Notes: a model not told the origin generated them from the sequence alone. A stretch of DNA of 64,000 nt from Bacteroidaceae bacterium (GCA_017965425.1 JAGCPY010000007.1:90494-154493), one strand, 5' to 3'. Shown: positions 46,352 through 55,970, counted from the stretch's first letter. Translations and numbers: made by a program.

Positions 46352-47457
46352 GACAGTTTCGATTTGGTCCAAAATTCCACATACTTTGACGCCACTCGAA
46401 GGTGGTCATGGTGGCGGCGGATGTATTCGACGCTGTCTCGCTGCAACTGCGCCACATCTTCCTGCCCACTGAGCAGACGTTGCTCGATTTGCGTGAAGAC
46501 GTCCTCCTCAGTAGGTTGGACGTTGATGATCGGACGCAATTCACGTTCGCCCAGCAACTCGTATGACTCCTCCTCGCCGCCACCGACGACGACGAGTCCC
46601 TTGGCCATTGCCAAGAGCGCATTCATTCCCGGTGTGTAGCTGTAAAGCTGGTCGAGGAGAACGTGACTGCCATTCATCAGCTGCTGATAGTCCACGAACG
46701 GGACGTTCTCGGCCTTGACTATTTCCATGCTTTCGGCATACTTTTCCTTCAGATGTTCAAGCGCGCTGAGCATGATGTCTGTTCCTTTATAGGAAGAGCG
46801 ACTTCGCTGAATGCCAATAAAGAAACGCAACGGCTTTAAAGCGAAAGTTGAAGCAGGCGTAATGGAAGAAAGGCGGATGGGGAAAGGGATGAAGCGTGTC
46901 TTTTCCGGATAAAAAGGACGATAACTCATCTCGTACTCATAGAGCCCCGTGATGATGCCGTCGCAGTCCTCAGCTATTCGCCTGTTCAATGTTCCCTTTG
47001 GTCCTTCGAGCCAATCGCGCACCATCTCGTCCATGAAGGGATAGGAGCGCAAGTGGTTGCCGAAATTGAAATCGCTGTAGCGGAACGTGCGGCAATCCAT
47101 GCCTACCTTGACCCAATAGTGGTCGATGCCAAATGCACCGAGGAAGACGCGTGCATTATGGCGGCGCAGGAAGCGGTAGAAAGGCCAGATGCGTTCAGCC
47201 CTGAGGTCGATGAAAACCGGATTGATAAGTTGTACGACGTCGTAGCCGCGAAGCGTCGGCCACAGACGTGCAAGGTCGAAGAGATAACGAAGGCTGCCGC
47301 CAAGACCAAGGCTGCGCCGACGAAGGTCCACGTTGCGGCGGTAGTTCTTCCAGCCGTCACCATCGGACACGACGGTCACGTCGTGCCCCAAGGCAGCCAG
47401 CCCTTCAGCCAACGTCCAATGAACATTGCTGTACTCGCCAATCAACAGAACCTTCAT
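46348..47457 (-). CDS. GT4-like (GT-B fold) glycosyltransferase
   Basis: A 369-residue GT-B type enzyme: N-terminal 'MKVLLIGEYSNVHWTLAEGL', and a C-terminal donor domain with 'FFIGIQRSRSSYKGTDIMLS' and 'GMNALLAMAKGLVVVGGGEE', matching the E-x7-E region. It lies 11 bp downstream of the glycosidase gene. It is more divergent than the GT2 neighbours. Confidence 0.85.
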   Translation of the reverse strand: MKVLLIGEYSNVHWTLAEGLAALGHDVTVVSDGDGWKNYRRNVDLRRRSLGLGGSLRYLFDLARLWPTLRGYDVVQLINPVFIDLRAERIWPFYRFLRRHNARVFLGAFGIDHYWVKVGMDCRTFRYSDFNFGNHLRSYPFMDEMVRDWLEGPKGTLNRRIAEDCDGIITGLYEYEMSYRPFYPEKTRFIPFPIRLSSITPASTFALKPLRFFIGIQRSRSSYKGTDIMLSALEHLKEKYAESMEIVKAENVPFVDYQQLMNGSHVLLDQLYSYTPGMNALLAMAKGLVVVGGGEEESYELLGERELRPIINVQPTEEDVFTQIEQRLLSGQEDVAQLQRDSVEYIRRHHDHLRVASKYVEFWTKSKLS

Positions 47458-47468
47458 CGCAGCACAAA

Positions 47469-50400
47469 CTACTTGAAGAAGACTTTGCGACCACGGACGA
47501 TGAACACGCCCGAACGTACTGCCGGATAGGGAACGGGACGACCAGATAAATCGTAAATGGTGTTGTCATCAACAAGTTGCATGGCAGAGGGCAGACGGAC
47601 ATCGGTATGTCCTTCGGGGATGGAGGTGAGTGTGAGTGCAAAGTGATCGACACTCCACCAAGCCGTGGCCGAAGCTTCTACGTCGAGCTTCAGGGTGAGG
47701 ACTTCACCTTTACCCACTTGCACCGGTTCGGTCGTCACAAGTTGCCAACCCTGTGGATAAGCGGCCCCTTCAGGCGAAACATTTCCTATGCCCTGGAACG
47801 ACTTCGAGGCCGAAGCCGTGGGTGTGGAAGCCGTGAGCGTCATTGTAGCTGTGTTCTGACCGCGCAGGAGAGCACTGAATGCGTAAGTGCCTTCAGGTAA
47901 ATGCGGTATCTCCTGCGACATGGACGAAGAGAAGCTGCCGCTTTTCCAGATATTCCAATAGGAATTGGAGGCATCGCCATCATAGGCTTCGGCATCGGTC
48001 TTGTATTCCACATTCTTCGTGGTCCATCCGTAGCTGTTCTTGCGGTTGCAATCAGGGTTGACGATGAAACGTGTAGCATCGCGGCTGCTCGCGTCTTCAC
48101 CTGTGAAGGGCATCAGGTCGTAGAGAGCGTAATCTGCTTCGACGTGAGCGGCGTTGAGGTCTGCTCCCTTTAGGTCGCCCGTGCGGACGAGCAGGAAGTT
48201 GTCGCCACCCGCCCAACGTGCAGACATGGTGCCGAGGTTGCGGATGCCTACACGTAGCTTGCCATCGGTTACCACAATCTGGTCAATGATGTTGACGCGA
48301 GTCGTGTCGAGTTCAGAGTCTTCGGTGACAGGGCTGAAATAAAGTTGATCTGTTGTCTGCGCGTACAGACCCACGGCACCGTTGACGGTAGCTCCTTCGA
48401 CTCGGTTGGTGGAGTTAAAGACATTGGCAGTCAGACGATAGAGTCCATTGTCAAGATCCGACAGCTCTTGATAGTAGTCGAACTGGATTTGCGCAGCATT
48501 AGGATCCCAGACTTCCAAGTAAGTGTCGCCAGACGCCTCTTTGGTGAAACCGTTTTGAGCTTCCTTCGTACATGTCCATCCCTCGACGGTCGTCTTTGAA
48601 TTGGTCTCAATAGAAGGATTCACGAGCAAGCCACGAGCGTCGCCGCTGTAAACGGTAGCACCCGTGAGCGTGATCACCACCACGCGGAAATGATCGTTCT
48701 CCAAGTCAAGACCTTCACCGCTGACACCTGTGATGCTGACAGTCTGGCTCTCCAGTTTCGAGCGGTCTTCCATGCGTGCAATTTCCGTCCAACGTCCATC
48801 CGCTCCAAGTTTTTCAACATACAATTCATCGGTCATGTCTTGATTTGGATTGGTAATCGTGAAAGAAATCGTGCCGTTGGTATTCGTCTTCACCTTGAGC
48901 GCAGGCACCTTGGCAGACGGAGCCCACCACGTGGGCGTCTTCGTGTATTTGGAATTATATGCAAAGGTTGAACGATGATCGCGATACACCTGTCCGGCAG
49001 GAGTGAGTCCTTTGCTGGGGTTGTACTCATAGAACATAGCTGTCTGCCACATATCAACGCCGTAGATGCAGTAACGTTCAACCCACGGACTTTCCTCCAA
49101 CTTCTGTAAAAGCACTTGCAGATACTTACGGTTCTGTTCATAGCTGGTCACTTTGTTGCTGTTCCATGAAGCACTTATCTCCATCTCAGTCAGCCATAGC
49201 GGTCTTCCTGTATTGTTCCAGACGCTCTTGCATTTAGTGTCGCAGAACCAGTTGGCGTAGTCAGTCTCGTTATATCCAGCCAAATCCCAGTAGGCATGAG
49301 TAACTGCGAAGTCACATCGCGATGCCATGTCGTCAACGTGGCCACAGAATTCAGTAAGATAGCTTAGTTCTGTCGGCTGTGGCGAACCGATGCGTCCGCC
49401 ACCAGGTAAAAAGTCTTTATTGATGGTGTATGCCGTCCACGCATTGATGGTTCCTCCGCAAGAGCATTGTTGATTAGTATGTTGCTCGCTGTGCTCAGGC
49501 TCGTTGAGGGAGAGCGATGCAGACGCTGTCTTGTTATTGACATCGGAGGCACTGGGCCAGTACAGATGCTGGCGGCAGGGGACGTACTCGAGATTGGTGG
49601 TAGAGCTATATCCGGCGCTCCACGACCAGAACCATGTGGCTCTCAACTGGTCTGCGCCGCTGGTGCCGCTGGTATTCCCCCATCCTTTCTTGGACAGGTA
49701 CTGCCAGGGTTTGATGAAGACCGAGCTGACACGCTTGGCAAGCGCTTTGGGCAGGACGACTTCAAGGTCAGCATGATCGGCCACATAGACGCGGCTGTGT
49801 CCGCTGCCCTTGGTGCCGCTGGCAACTGTGGCCATGTAGCCACGACGAAGTGTGAACGATGTCATCGTGTTCGAGCGTTTGCTCAAATCGGCATGGTTGG
49901 CAACAGCAAGAGTAAACTCTCCGTCGGTTCCTTGGCACGTCATGGGTGCTTTGGGGATAGGGATGACGGCGGCACCGTTCAGGAAGATAGCCACACGGCA
50001 ATTGCTGTTGTTGCTGGCACGCTTGCCCTCGATAGTCACATATTTAAGATAATTGCTGACAACGTCTGACGGTGTCAGGTTGTCGATGATGAGCCAAGTG
50101 CGGTCACTGCCAAGGTTGATCTTTGTCGTGCCTTGAATGGGCTTGTCATTGGCAGAGACGTGGATGTCGATGGCATCGTCGCGGTCAATCTGCAGGTTTT
50201 TCATCAGGCAATAGTCGATTTCCCTGACACCCTGTTCGTTGGTATAGACCTCGGATACGAAGGCTGCACGTGCCTCGTCCCACGTCGAACCGTTGGCAGG
50301 TATGGCAGAGAACTGTGAATGGCTGCCTTTTGGCTTGTCATAATAGACGCTCACATAAGCGGAGCCTTTGTTCGCTCCATCCACGCCTAAATATTTGCCG

Positions 50401-50771
50401 TTCTTCTTGTTGACCAAATAGGTATAGACGCTTTCGTCCACTTTCCAGCAGAAACGGTCTTCGGTGGAACGGGCGTTCTCGAAGACGACGCTGTAGGAAT
50501 TGGAACTGCTGGCAGCCAGATAGCGTCCACTAACCTTCTGTCTCAAAAGGACGTAGCCGCTTTTGCCCGAATTTTCGGCCACGAAAACGTAGGTTCCGGC
50601 GTCGTTCTTTGCAAAGGCAGAAAGGGCTGGGGCATCGCCCGCCTCGTTGTTTCCGAGCAGTTTCTCGTAGATGTTCAGCCAAATGTAGTATTCTTGATTG
50701 GCGGTAAGCGTGGCCGCATGGAGCGTTGCCATCATCCATAAGGCCAAAAGGAGCAAAAACGATTTCTTCAT
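47469..50771 (-). CDS. Secreted GH128/Asl1-like glycoside hydrolase with C-terminal sorting-type motif
   Basis: An 1100-residue exported protein. It has a signal peptide (1-19), a lectin-like N-terminal part (about 25-155), a middle region, and a catalytic TIM-barrel core of the 'glycosyl hydrolase catalytic core' type (about 375-610) with E424 in 'LNEPEHSEQ' as likely acid/base and E529 in 'LWLTEMEIS' as likely nucleophile. Beta-sandwich modules follow (about 720-880 and 900-1060), then the C-terminal motif 'IYDLSGRPV...GVFIVRGRK'. Its place inside a glycan-assembly operon suggests it trims or releases the polymer made there. The GH128-like assignment comes from motif pattern only. Confidence 0.72.
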   Translation of the reverse strand: MKKSFLLLLALWMMATLHAATLTANQEYYIWLNIYEKLLGNNEAGDAPALSAFAKNDAGTYVFVAENSGKSGYVLLRQKVSGRYLAASSSNSYSVVFENARSTEDRFCWKVDESVYTYLVNKKNGKYLGVDGANKGSAYVSVYYDKPKGSHSQFSAIPANGSTWDEARAAFVSEVYTNEQGVREIDYCLMKNLQIDRDDAIDIHVSANDKPIQGTTKINLGSDRTWLIIDNLTPSDVVSNYLKYVTIEGKRASNNSNCRVAIFLNGAAVIPIPKAPMTCQGTDGEFTLAVANHADLSKRSNTMTSFTLRRGYMATVASGTKGSGHSRVYVADHADLEVVLPKALAKRVSSVFIKPWQYLSKKGWGNTSGTSGADQLRATWFWSWSAGYSSTTNLEYVPCRQHLYWPSASDVNNKTASASLSLNEPEHSEQHTNQQCSCGGTINAWTAYTINKDFLPGGGRIGSPQPTELSYLTEFCGHVDDMASRCDFAVTHAYWDLAGYNETDYANWFCDTKCKSVWNNTGRPLWLTEMEISASWNSNKVTSYEQNRKYLQVLLQKLEESPWVERYCIYGVDMWQTAMFYEYNPSKGLTPAGQVYRDHRSTFAYNSKYTKTPTWWAPSAKVPALKVKTNTNGTISFTITNPNQDMTDELYVEKLGADGRWTEIARMEDRSKLESQTVSITGVSGEGLDLENDHFRVVVITLTGATVYSGDARGLLVNPSIETNSKTTVEGWTCTKEAQNGFTKEASGDTYLEVWDPNAAQIQFDYYQELSDLDNGLYRLTANVFNSTNRVEGATVNGAVGLYAQTTDQLYFSPVTEDSELDTTRVNIIDQIVVTDGKLRVGIRNLGTMSARWAGGDNFLLVRTGDLKGADLNAAHVEADYALYDLMPFTGEDASSRDATRFIVNPDCNRKNSYGWTTKNVEYKTDAEAYDGDASNSYWNIWKSGSFSSSMSQEIPHLPEGTYAFSALLRGQNTATMTLTASTPTASASKSFQGIGNVSPEGAAYPQGWQLVTTEPVQVGKGEVLTLKLDVEASATAWWSVDHFALTLTSIPEGHTDVRLPSAMQLVDDNTIYDLSGRPVPYPAVRSGVFIVRGRKVFFK

Positions 50772-51787
50772 GATGAGGTATCTTTTTGATATAGTTTTTC
50801 TTGTTGACGTTTAACGAACAGGTAGAGCCGCTGTTGAGCATCGAAGCGTCGGAGACTGAGCGTGAGCCAATAACCGGGACGCCATCTGAATGACCAGGGC
50901 AGACGCGAGGGACGGAACGTGTGCAGTACCGTCTGAAAACGTTCTTTCAACGGTGCCAGTTCATTCTCGGGAATATCCTGAATATGATTCAGGTAAAGGC
51001 GATAACATGCAATGAATGTCATCCAGCGTGAACCCTCGAACCGTCGCATCACTGGGCGTGAGATGTTTTCTTTCTTCAGGCTCAGCAGCAAGCTCAAGTT
51101 GGCTTCCATGTAATCAAAGCGTCTTAGGCTGAAAGCTATAGTCATGGAAGCTGGATGCTTCATATAATAATATGTACCCGTGCACGCGCGAACTTCACGG
51201 CTGTGCAGATAATGGAGCCGGCTTGTGTTGTCATCGCTATAAAGGCGTGTCGCAGTGTCGAAAGGAATCTGTCGGTGAAGTTCTGCACGAGTGACGTAGA
51301 GACCGTGAAGCTGCCAACCGTCGAGGCACAATTCAAATGCTTCGGCTCCTGTGAGTGCTTCCCCCAACTCCAACGGGGCTGGCAGGGGGTAGTCTTCCTG
51401 CCGCCCGTCCTGCTCGTAACATTCTACCAATCGAAACAGACAGCAATCGGTTTTGGGGTGAAGGTGAAAGACCTCCACGGCTTTCTCCAACGCGTCGGGA
51501 GACAACCAGTCGTCTGCATCGACCATGCAGACCAACGGAGCTTTCATTTTGGTCAAAGCCAGGTTGCGCGCAACGGCTTGCCCGCTGTTGACAGGGGTCT
51601 GAAGAACCTCTATGCGCGCATCCATCTTAGCGCGGTTTTCCAAGATGTCAAAGGTCTCGTCCGTTGAGCAGTCATCTACACACAGAATCTGAATGTCGGC
51701 AAGGGTTTGACGACAGAGAGAATCCAGACATCGGGGAAGCGTTGAAGCTGCATTGTAGGCGGCCACAAGAACGGAAACGGAAGTCAT
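50768..51787 (-). CDS. GT2 family glycosyltransferase
   Basis: A GT-A enzyme of 339 residues: 'VSVLVAAYNAASTLPRCLDS', 'CVDDCSTDETFDI', 'GQAVARNLAL' and 'VDADDWLSPDALEKA'. It overlaps both neighbours by 4 bp (ATGA type) and is therefore tightly coupled with the flippase before it and the glycosidase after it. Confidence 0.92.
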   Translation of the reverse strand: MTSVSVLVAAYNAASTLPRCLDSLCRQTLADIQILCVDDCSTDETFDILENRAKMDARIEVLQTPVNSGQAVARNLALTKMKAPLVCMVDADDWLSPDALEKAVEVFHLHPKTDCCLFRLVECYEQDGRQEDYPLPAPLELGEALTGAEAFELCLDGWQLHGLYVTRAELHRQIPFDTATRLYSDDNTSRLHYLHSREVRACTGTYYYMKHPASMTIAFSLRRFDYMEANLSLLLSLKKENISRPVMRRFEGSRWMTFIACYRLYLNHIQDIPENELAPLKERFQTVLHTFRPSRLPWSFRWRPGYWLTLSLRRFDAQQRLYLFVKRQQEKLYQKDTSS

Positions 51788-53262
51788 AGGCGCAATCGGT
51801 TTCTTATTTTCTCAATGAACGTGGTCTCACGTGCCAATATCTGATAGCTTCGCCAGGCGGAGAGGCCGAACAAAGGAACGCCGACGGCGTATGGCCAACC
51901 AGACGGCAACATCATGCAGGCCATTAACGTGACACCCACGAGGAGTGCTTGTATAAAAGCCAGTTGCCATGTTGCCGGCGAAATACGCACATGATACTGG
52001 CGACCATAGACGATGCTCAACATGAACACATCGAACAAAGACGAGAGCGAAAGGCCGATACCTGCACCCACAATGCCCCAAAGGCTGAAGCATCCGACCG
52101 TCAGGCACAACGACACAAGGTCATAGATGACTTCCATGAGCAGATAGAGCTTCGAATCGCCACGGGCAAGCGCCATGTAGCCAATGGGAAGCGAAATGCC
52201 ACGAAGGAAAATATAGAAAGACGTGCAGATGGCCATGCCGGAAGCAGGAAGGAAGTCGCTCGACGAGAGAATGCGTATGACAATCGGCATGGCTGTCATC
52301 ATGGCAATCAGCAAAGGAGCCATCAACAGGAGGCATACGCGAATTTGCTGGTTGATGGTCTCGTTGCAACGCGCCACGTCATGATTGACGCTGGAGAGAC
52401 GGGGGAAGTAATCTGCCTCGAAAGTGGCATAGACGAAACCCGCGTAAGTAGCCATCAGACTATAGCCTATGCGATAATATCCCACGTCGTCCTGAGACCC
52501 GATACGCTTCATCAGTCCCAGCAGCAGCATCGACACGGCAGCCCCGGCAATGCCAGCGAGCACGTAAGGAACGCCGGTGCGAATCATCTTCCATCCTTCT
52601 TGGAAAATGCTTCGTGAGAAAGGAGCAATCTTCCAGGAATAAAGCGGCAACGTGTAGGAAAGGTGTATCAACATCATGGCAACGGAACTGACATCCAATG
52701 CCACGATGATACCCCTCATGCCCCATGCCCACAGAAAGGGAATCGTGAGTAGCAGGGTTGTGATGGCACCAATGACGGATATCGCCGCCACCCGGCGCAG
52801 GCGTCGCAACCCCTTCAAGATGGAAATCTCTCCGCCCGTGATGCTCAACGCGGCCACCATCGGAACAAGGCCGACAATGCTCAACACGTCATGGCTATCC
52901 CCCTCGAAGAACCATTGCCCCAACAGGGGAGCTGCAGCCGAACAAACCAACGCGGCCAGCAAAGCCGTCCAACACGCCCACGTGCGGACAACACAGACGA
53001 AATGACGCTTGGCCGCGTCGCTGCCCGTTTCAAACAGCTCGGACATCCGGCGGACCGACGAAAAAGGTATGCCGAAGTTCGTGCTGTTGTTCACGAACTC
53101 CGAGATGCTCATATAGATGGCCATCAGCCCATAGCCAGCCGTGCCCAGAAACCTTGTGGCTAACTTGGTACGGACGAAGCCTATCAGGACCATCAATCCC
53201 TGCACGCCGCCGAAGACGCCGGTGTATTTCAGCGCATGATCTAATGTCGAAGACTTTTTCAT
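51784..53262 (-). CDS. Wzx-like oligosaccharide flippase (MOP superfamily)
   Basis: A 492-residue inner-membrane protein with about 12-14 helices that resembles polysaccharide flippases moving lipid-linked oligosaccharides to the periplasm. 'FVRTKLATRFLGTAGYGLMA' near residue 30 and a duplicated helix pattern support the call. It opens the glycan operon and has its own -7 box. No Wzy polymerase is present in the window. Confidence 0.9.
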   Translation of the reverse strand: MKKSSTLDHALKYTGVFGGVQGLMVLIGFVRTKLATRFLGTAGYGLMAIYMSISEFVNNSTNFGIPFSSVRRMSELFETGSDAAKRHFVCVVRTWACWTALLAALVCSAAAPLLGQWFFEGDSHDVLSIVGLVPMVAALSITGGEISILKGLRRLRRVAAISVIGAITTLLLTIPFLWAWGMRGIIVALDVSSVAMMLIHLSYTLPLYSWKIAPFSRSIFQEGWKMIRTGVPYVLAGIAGAAVSMLLLGLMKRIGSQDDVGYYRIGYSLMATYAGFVYATFEADYFPRLSSVNHDVARCNETINQQIRVCLLLMAPLLIAMMTAMPIVIRILSSSDFLPASGMAICTSFYIFLRGISLPIGYMALARGDSKLYLLMEVIYDLVSLCLTVGCFSLWGIVGAGIGLSLSSLFDVFMLSIVYGRQYHVRISPATWQLAFIQALLVGVTLMACMMLPSGWPYAVGVPLFGLSAWRSYQILARETTFIEKIRNRLRL

Positions 53263-53279
53263 TGGTCGTCTTTGGGCGG

Positions 53280-53287
53280 CAAAGTTA
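53280..53287 (-). promoter_or_regulatory. -7 box of the glycan operon
   Basis: TAACTTTG on the minus strand, 17 bp before the flippase ATG. It is divergent from the panB promoter. Confidence 0.5.
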
Positions 53288-53404
53288 ATCTAAATTTACG
53301 GATTTACGCAGGTTTGATTCACTTTTTTCACGTTTGCCCTGCCTATTTTCAGCCTTTCATGCAGAAAAAGTAAAATGTAAATCCTTAAATCGGTAAATAA
53401 TGCT

Positions 53405-53412
53405 TACCTTTG
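53405..53412 (+). promoter_or_regulatory. -7 box of panB
   Basis: TACCTTTG, 34 bp before the panB ATG. No -33 box is clear. Confidence 0.5.
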
Positions 53413-53446
53413 CGCCCAAATAACCGACCCTAAACAAACAATTAAA

Positions 53447-54268
53447 ATGGCAGGATACTTAGTAGATGACGCCCGCAAGGTGACGACGCATCGTCTTTTT
53501 GAAATGAAACAGAGTGGCAAGAAGATTGCCATGCTCACCTCTTACGACTATTCGATGGCTCGCATCGTGGACGGCGCTGGCGTCGATGTGATTCTCGTCG
53601 GCGACAGTGCCTCCAACACGATGGCCGGCAACGTGACGACCTTACCCATCACGCTCGACCAGATGATTTATCACGCCCGTAGCGTCATGCGCGGTGTCAC
53701 GCGCGCCTTGGTCGTCTGCGACATGCCTTTCGGCACCTATCAAGTTGATCCTCAAGATGCCGTCCGCAACGCCGTCCGCATTATGCAGGAAAGCGGTTGC
53801 GATGCCGTGAAGATGGAAGGTGGCGTAGAGATTATCCCTGCCATCAAACTGATTCTTGACGCTGGCATCCCCGTGATGGGACATCTGGGTCTGACCCCTC
53901 AGAGCATCAATAAGTTCGGCACCTACGCCGTCCGCGCCAAGGACGAGGAAGAGGCCGAAAAACTGCGCTCCGATGCCAAGGCGCTGGCCGACGTGGGATG
54001 CTTTGCCATTGTTCTGGAGAAGATTCCCGCCAAGCTGGCCACCGAAGTGGCAGAAAGCATCAGCATCCCCATCATCGGCATCGGAGCCGGAGGAGGATGC
54101 GACGGACAAGTGCTTGTCGTTCACGACATGCTCGGCATGAACAAAGGTTTCTCGCCCAAGTTCCTACGTCGCTATGCCGACCTCAATGCCGTCATGACCG
54201 ACGCGATTGGCCAGTATGTCACTGACGTGAAGAGCTGCGACTTCCCTAACGAAAACGAACAATACTAA
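53447..54268 (+). CDS. panB: 3-methyl-2-oxobutanoate hydroxymethyltransferase
   Basis: PanB makes ketopantoate, the first step towards pantothenate and coenzyme A. The 273 residues contain '[20 protein letters not shown]', '[12 protein letters not shown]', '[11 protein letters not shown]', '[16 protein letters not shown]' and '[20 protein letters not shown]', which are the metal and substrate-binding segments. Normal length. Confidence 0.97.
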   Translation: MAGYLVDDARKVTTHRLFEMKQSGKKIAMLTSYDYSMARIVDGAGVDVILVGDSASNTMAGNVTTLPITLDQMIYHARSVMRGVTRALVVCDMPFGTYQVDPQDAVRNAVRIMQESGCDAVKMEGGVEIIPAIKLILDAGIPVMGHLGLTPQSINKFGTYAVRAKDEEEAEKLRSDAKALADVGCFAIVLEKIPAKLATEVAESISIPIIGIGAGGGCDGQVLVVHDMLGMNKGFSPKFLRRYADLNAVMTDAIGQYVTDVKSCDFPNENEQY

Positions 54269-54283
54269 ACGCCCCACTCTCCC

Positions 54284-55585
54284 TTGAGAACGATTCATCT
54301 GCTTCTTGTGTCAGCCCTTCTGTTGCTGACCTCATGCACGAAGACCAGCTTCGTCAAGACTTCGGGAAGCCAGTTCATCCTCGACGGCAAGCCCTATTAC
54401 TATATCGGGACCAATGCATGGTATCTGCCCATCCTGGCCAGCGATGGAGCTGGTGGCGACCACCAGCGACTGACCCGCGAGCTGGATGCCCTTGACCAAA
54501 TGGGCGTACGCAATGTGCGTGTCCTCGTTGGTGCTGACGGCGTGCCGACAGCCCGCAAGGTGCAACCCGTCTTGCAAACGGCCCCAGGTATCTACAACGA
54601 CACCCTGCTCGTCGGTCTCGACCGCCTCATGACAGAGCTGGAAAAACGCGGGATGAAAGCCGTTCTTTATCTCAACAACTCATGGTCATGGAGCGGAGGC
54701 TATGCAGCTTATCTTCGCTGGTCAGGCACGTTTGAAGAAGAACCCGTTGATTCCATGAATTGGGTCAAGTGGTGTGCAGCCGCTGCCCACTTCGCACAAG
54801 ACCCTGAAGCCCATCGCCTCTTCCTGTGCCACGTAGAGCGTATGGTCAGCCGGCGCAACACCATCACAGGGCGACCCTACGCTGAAGATCCGACCATCAT
54901 GGCATGGCAAATCGGCAACGAACCACGCGCTTTCTCTGATGCCAGCAAGGAGCCTTTTGCTCAATGGGTGGCCGAAACCGCAGCCCTCATCAAGCGCCTC
55001 GATCACAACCACCTCGTGTCTGTGGGTAGCGAAGGAACTGTAGGCTGTGAACAAGACAAGGACCTCTATGAACGTCTGCACGCAGACCCCAACATCGACT
55101 ATCTGACAGCTCACATCTGGCCGCAGAACTGGGGTTGGGTGGAACGCGGAAAGGTGGCAACAAAGGAACAGGACAGCCTCATGCAGCAACAACTTGAAGC
55201 TGTCAATAATGAAACAGAAGCCTACATCCGCATCCACACAGACCTGGCACGAACTCTCAACAAACCATTGGTTATTGAGGAGTTCGGCTATCCGCGCGAT
55301 GCCAACCAGTTCAGCCACCAGGCATCCACCTGTGCCCGCGACATCTATTACCGTTTCATGTTTCAACATGTCATCGACAGTAAAAAAGCGTCCGATGTGC
55401 TGGCCGGAGTTAATTTCTGGGGATGGAACGGAGAAGCACGGGCACGCCACCTTTGGTGGGAACCATACGACCCCTACATGGCCGACCCCGCGCAAGAAGA
55501 ACAAGGACTTTACGGTGTCTTCGACAGCGATTCCACGTGTCTGATCATCCGTGAGGCCGTCTCTGCACTTGACTCCAGCGAGTAA
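54284..55585 (+). CDS. GH5-type (mannanase-like) lipoprotein, TTG start
   Basis: A 433-residue predicted outer-surface lipoprotein. The start is a TTG 15 bp after the panB stop; it gives a clear lipoprotein signal 'LLLVSALLLLTSC' with the lipidated Cys at 18. The TIM-barrel has the clan A catalytic pair: E213 in 'WQIGNEPRAF' and E333 in 'VIEEFGYPRD'. The overall pattern ('YYYIGTNAWYLPIL', 'NVRVLVGADG', 'LNNSWSWSGGYAAYLRW') resembles GH5 subfamily 7 beta-mannanases. It follows panB closely without a functional link. Confidence 0.85.
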   Translation: MRTIHLLLVSALLLLTSCTKTSFVKTSGSQFILDGKPYYYIGTNAWYLPILASDGAGGDHQRLTRELDALDQMGVRNVRVLVGADGVPTARKVQPVLQTAPGIYNDTLLVGLDRLMTELEKRGMKAVLYLNNSWSWSGGYAAYLRWSGTFEEEPVDSMNWVKWCAAAAHFAQDPEAHRLFLCHVERMVSRRNTITGRPYAEDPTIMAWQIGNEPRAFSDASKEPFAQWVAETAALIKRLDHNHLVSVGSEGTVGCEQDKDLYERLHADPNIDYLTAHIWPQNWGWVERGKVATKEQDSLMQQQLEAVNNETEAYIRIHTDLARTLNKPLVIEEFGYPRDANQFSHQASTCARDIYYRFMFQHVIDSKKASDVLAGVNFWGWNGEARARHLWWEPYDPYMADPAQEEQGLYGVFDSDSTCLIIREAVSALDSSE

Positions 55586-55654
55586 GACAAGATCTCTGCA
55601 ACCCCGAAAAAGCAATCATAGCTTCCTCTATACCCCAATCCCTCTTTTTCATGA

Positions 55655-55828
55655 AAAACCCCTCAATCCCTCACCCATAAATCACTGAATGACAATCTGA
55701 TGAGTCAAGAGGTGAGGGATTGAGGGATTTTTCACCAAAAAGACATGTATAAAGAGGAATTTTGGCCATGTCCTGACAAAAAAACCGGAACGTGTACACG
55801 TAAAGAGTGGAAGGTGTACACGTTCCGG
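55655..55828. repeat. Convergent-gap element copy 5 (minimal form)
   Basis: Only the outer boxes remain: CCCTCAATCCCTCACC (55660-55675) and its exact complement (55711-55726), with exactly 35 bp between (55676-55710). T runs flank the stem on both strands. Sixty bp later comes the perfect 15-bp hairpin CCGGAACGTGTACAC (55785-55799) paired with 55814-55828. It lies between the convergent GH5 and flavodoxin genes. Nothing else is visible in 55586-55970. Confidence 0.88.
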
Positions 55829-55970
55829 ACAAATCGACCGTATGTTTACGTTTTCAGCTTTTCAAGTCTGAGCATTCCAGAAGAAATATCAACGCTTAAC
55901 ATACACTAAAAACGCTCTTTCAGCACACAGTAGAGAAGAATATGACCTACATCTGAGGTGTTTTCAGGCA

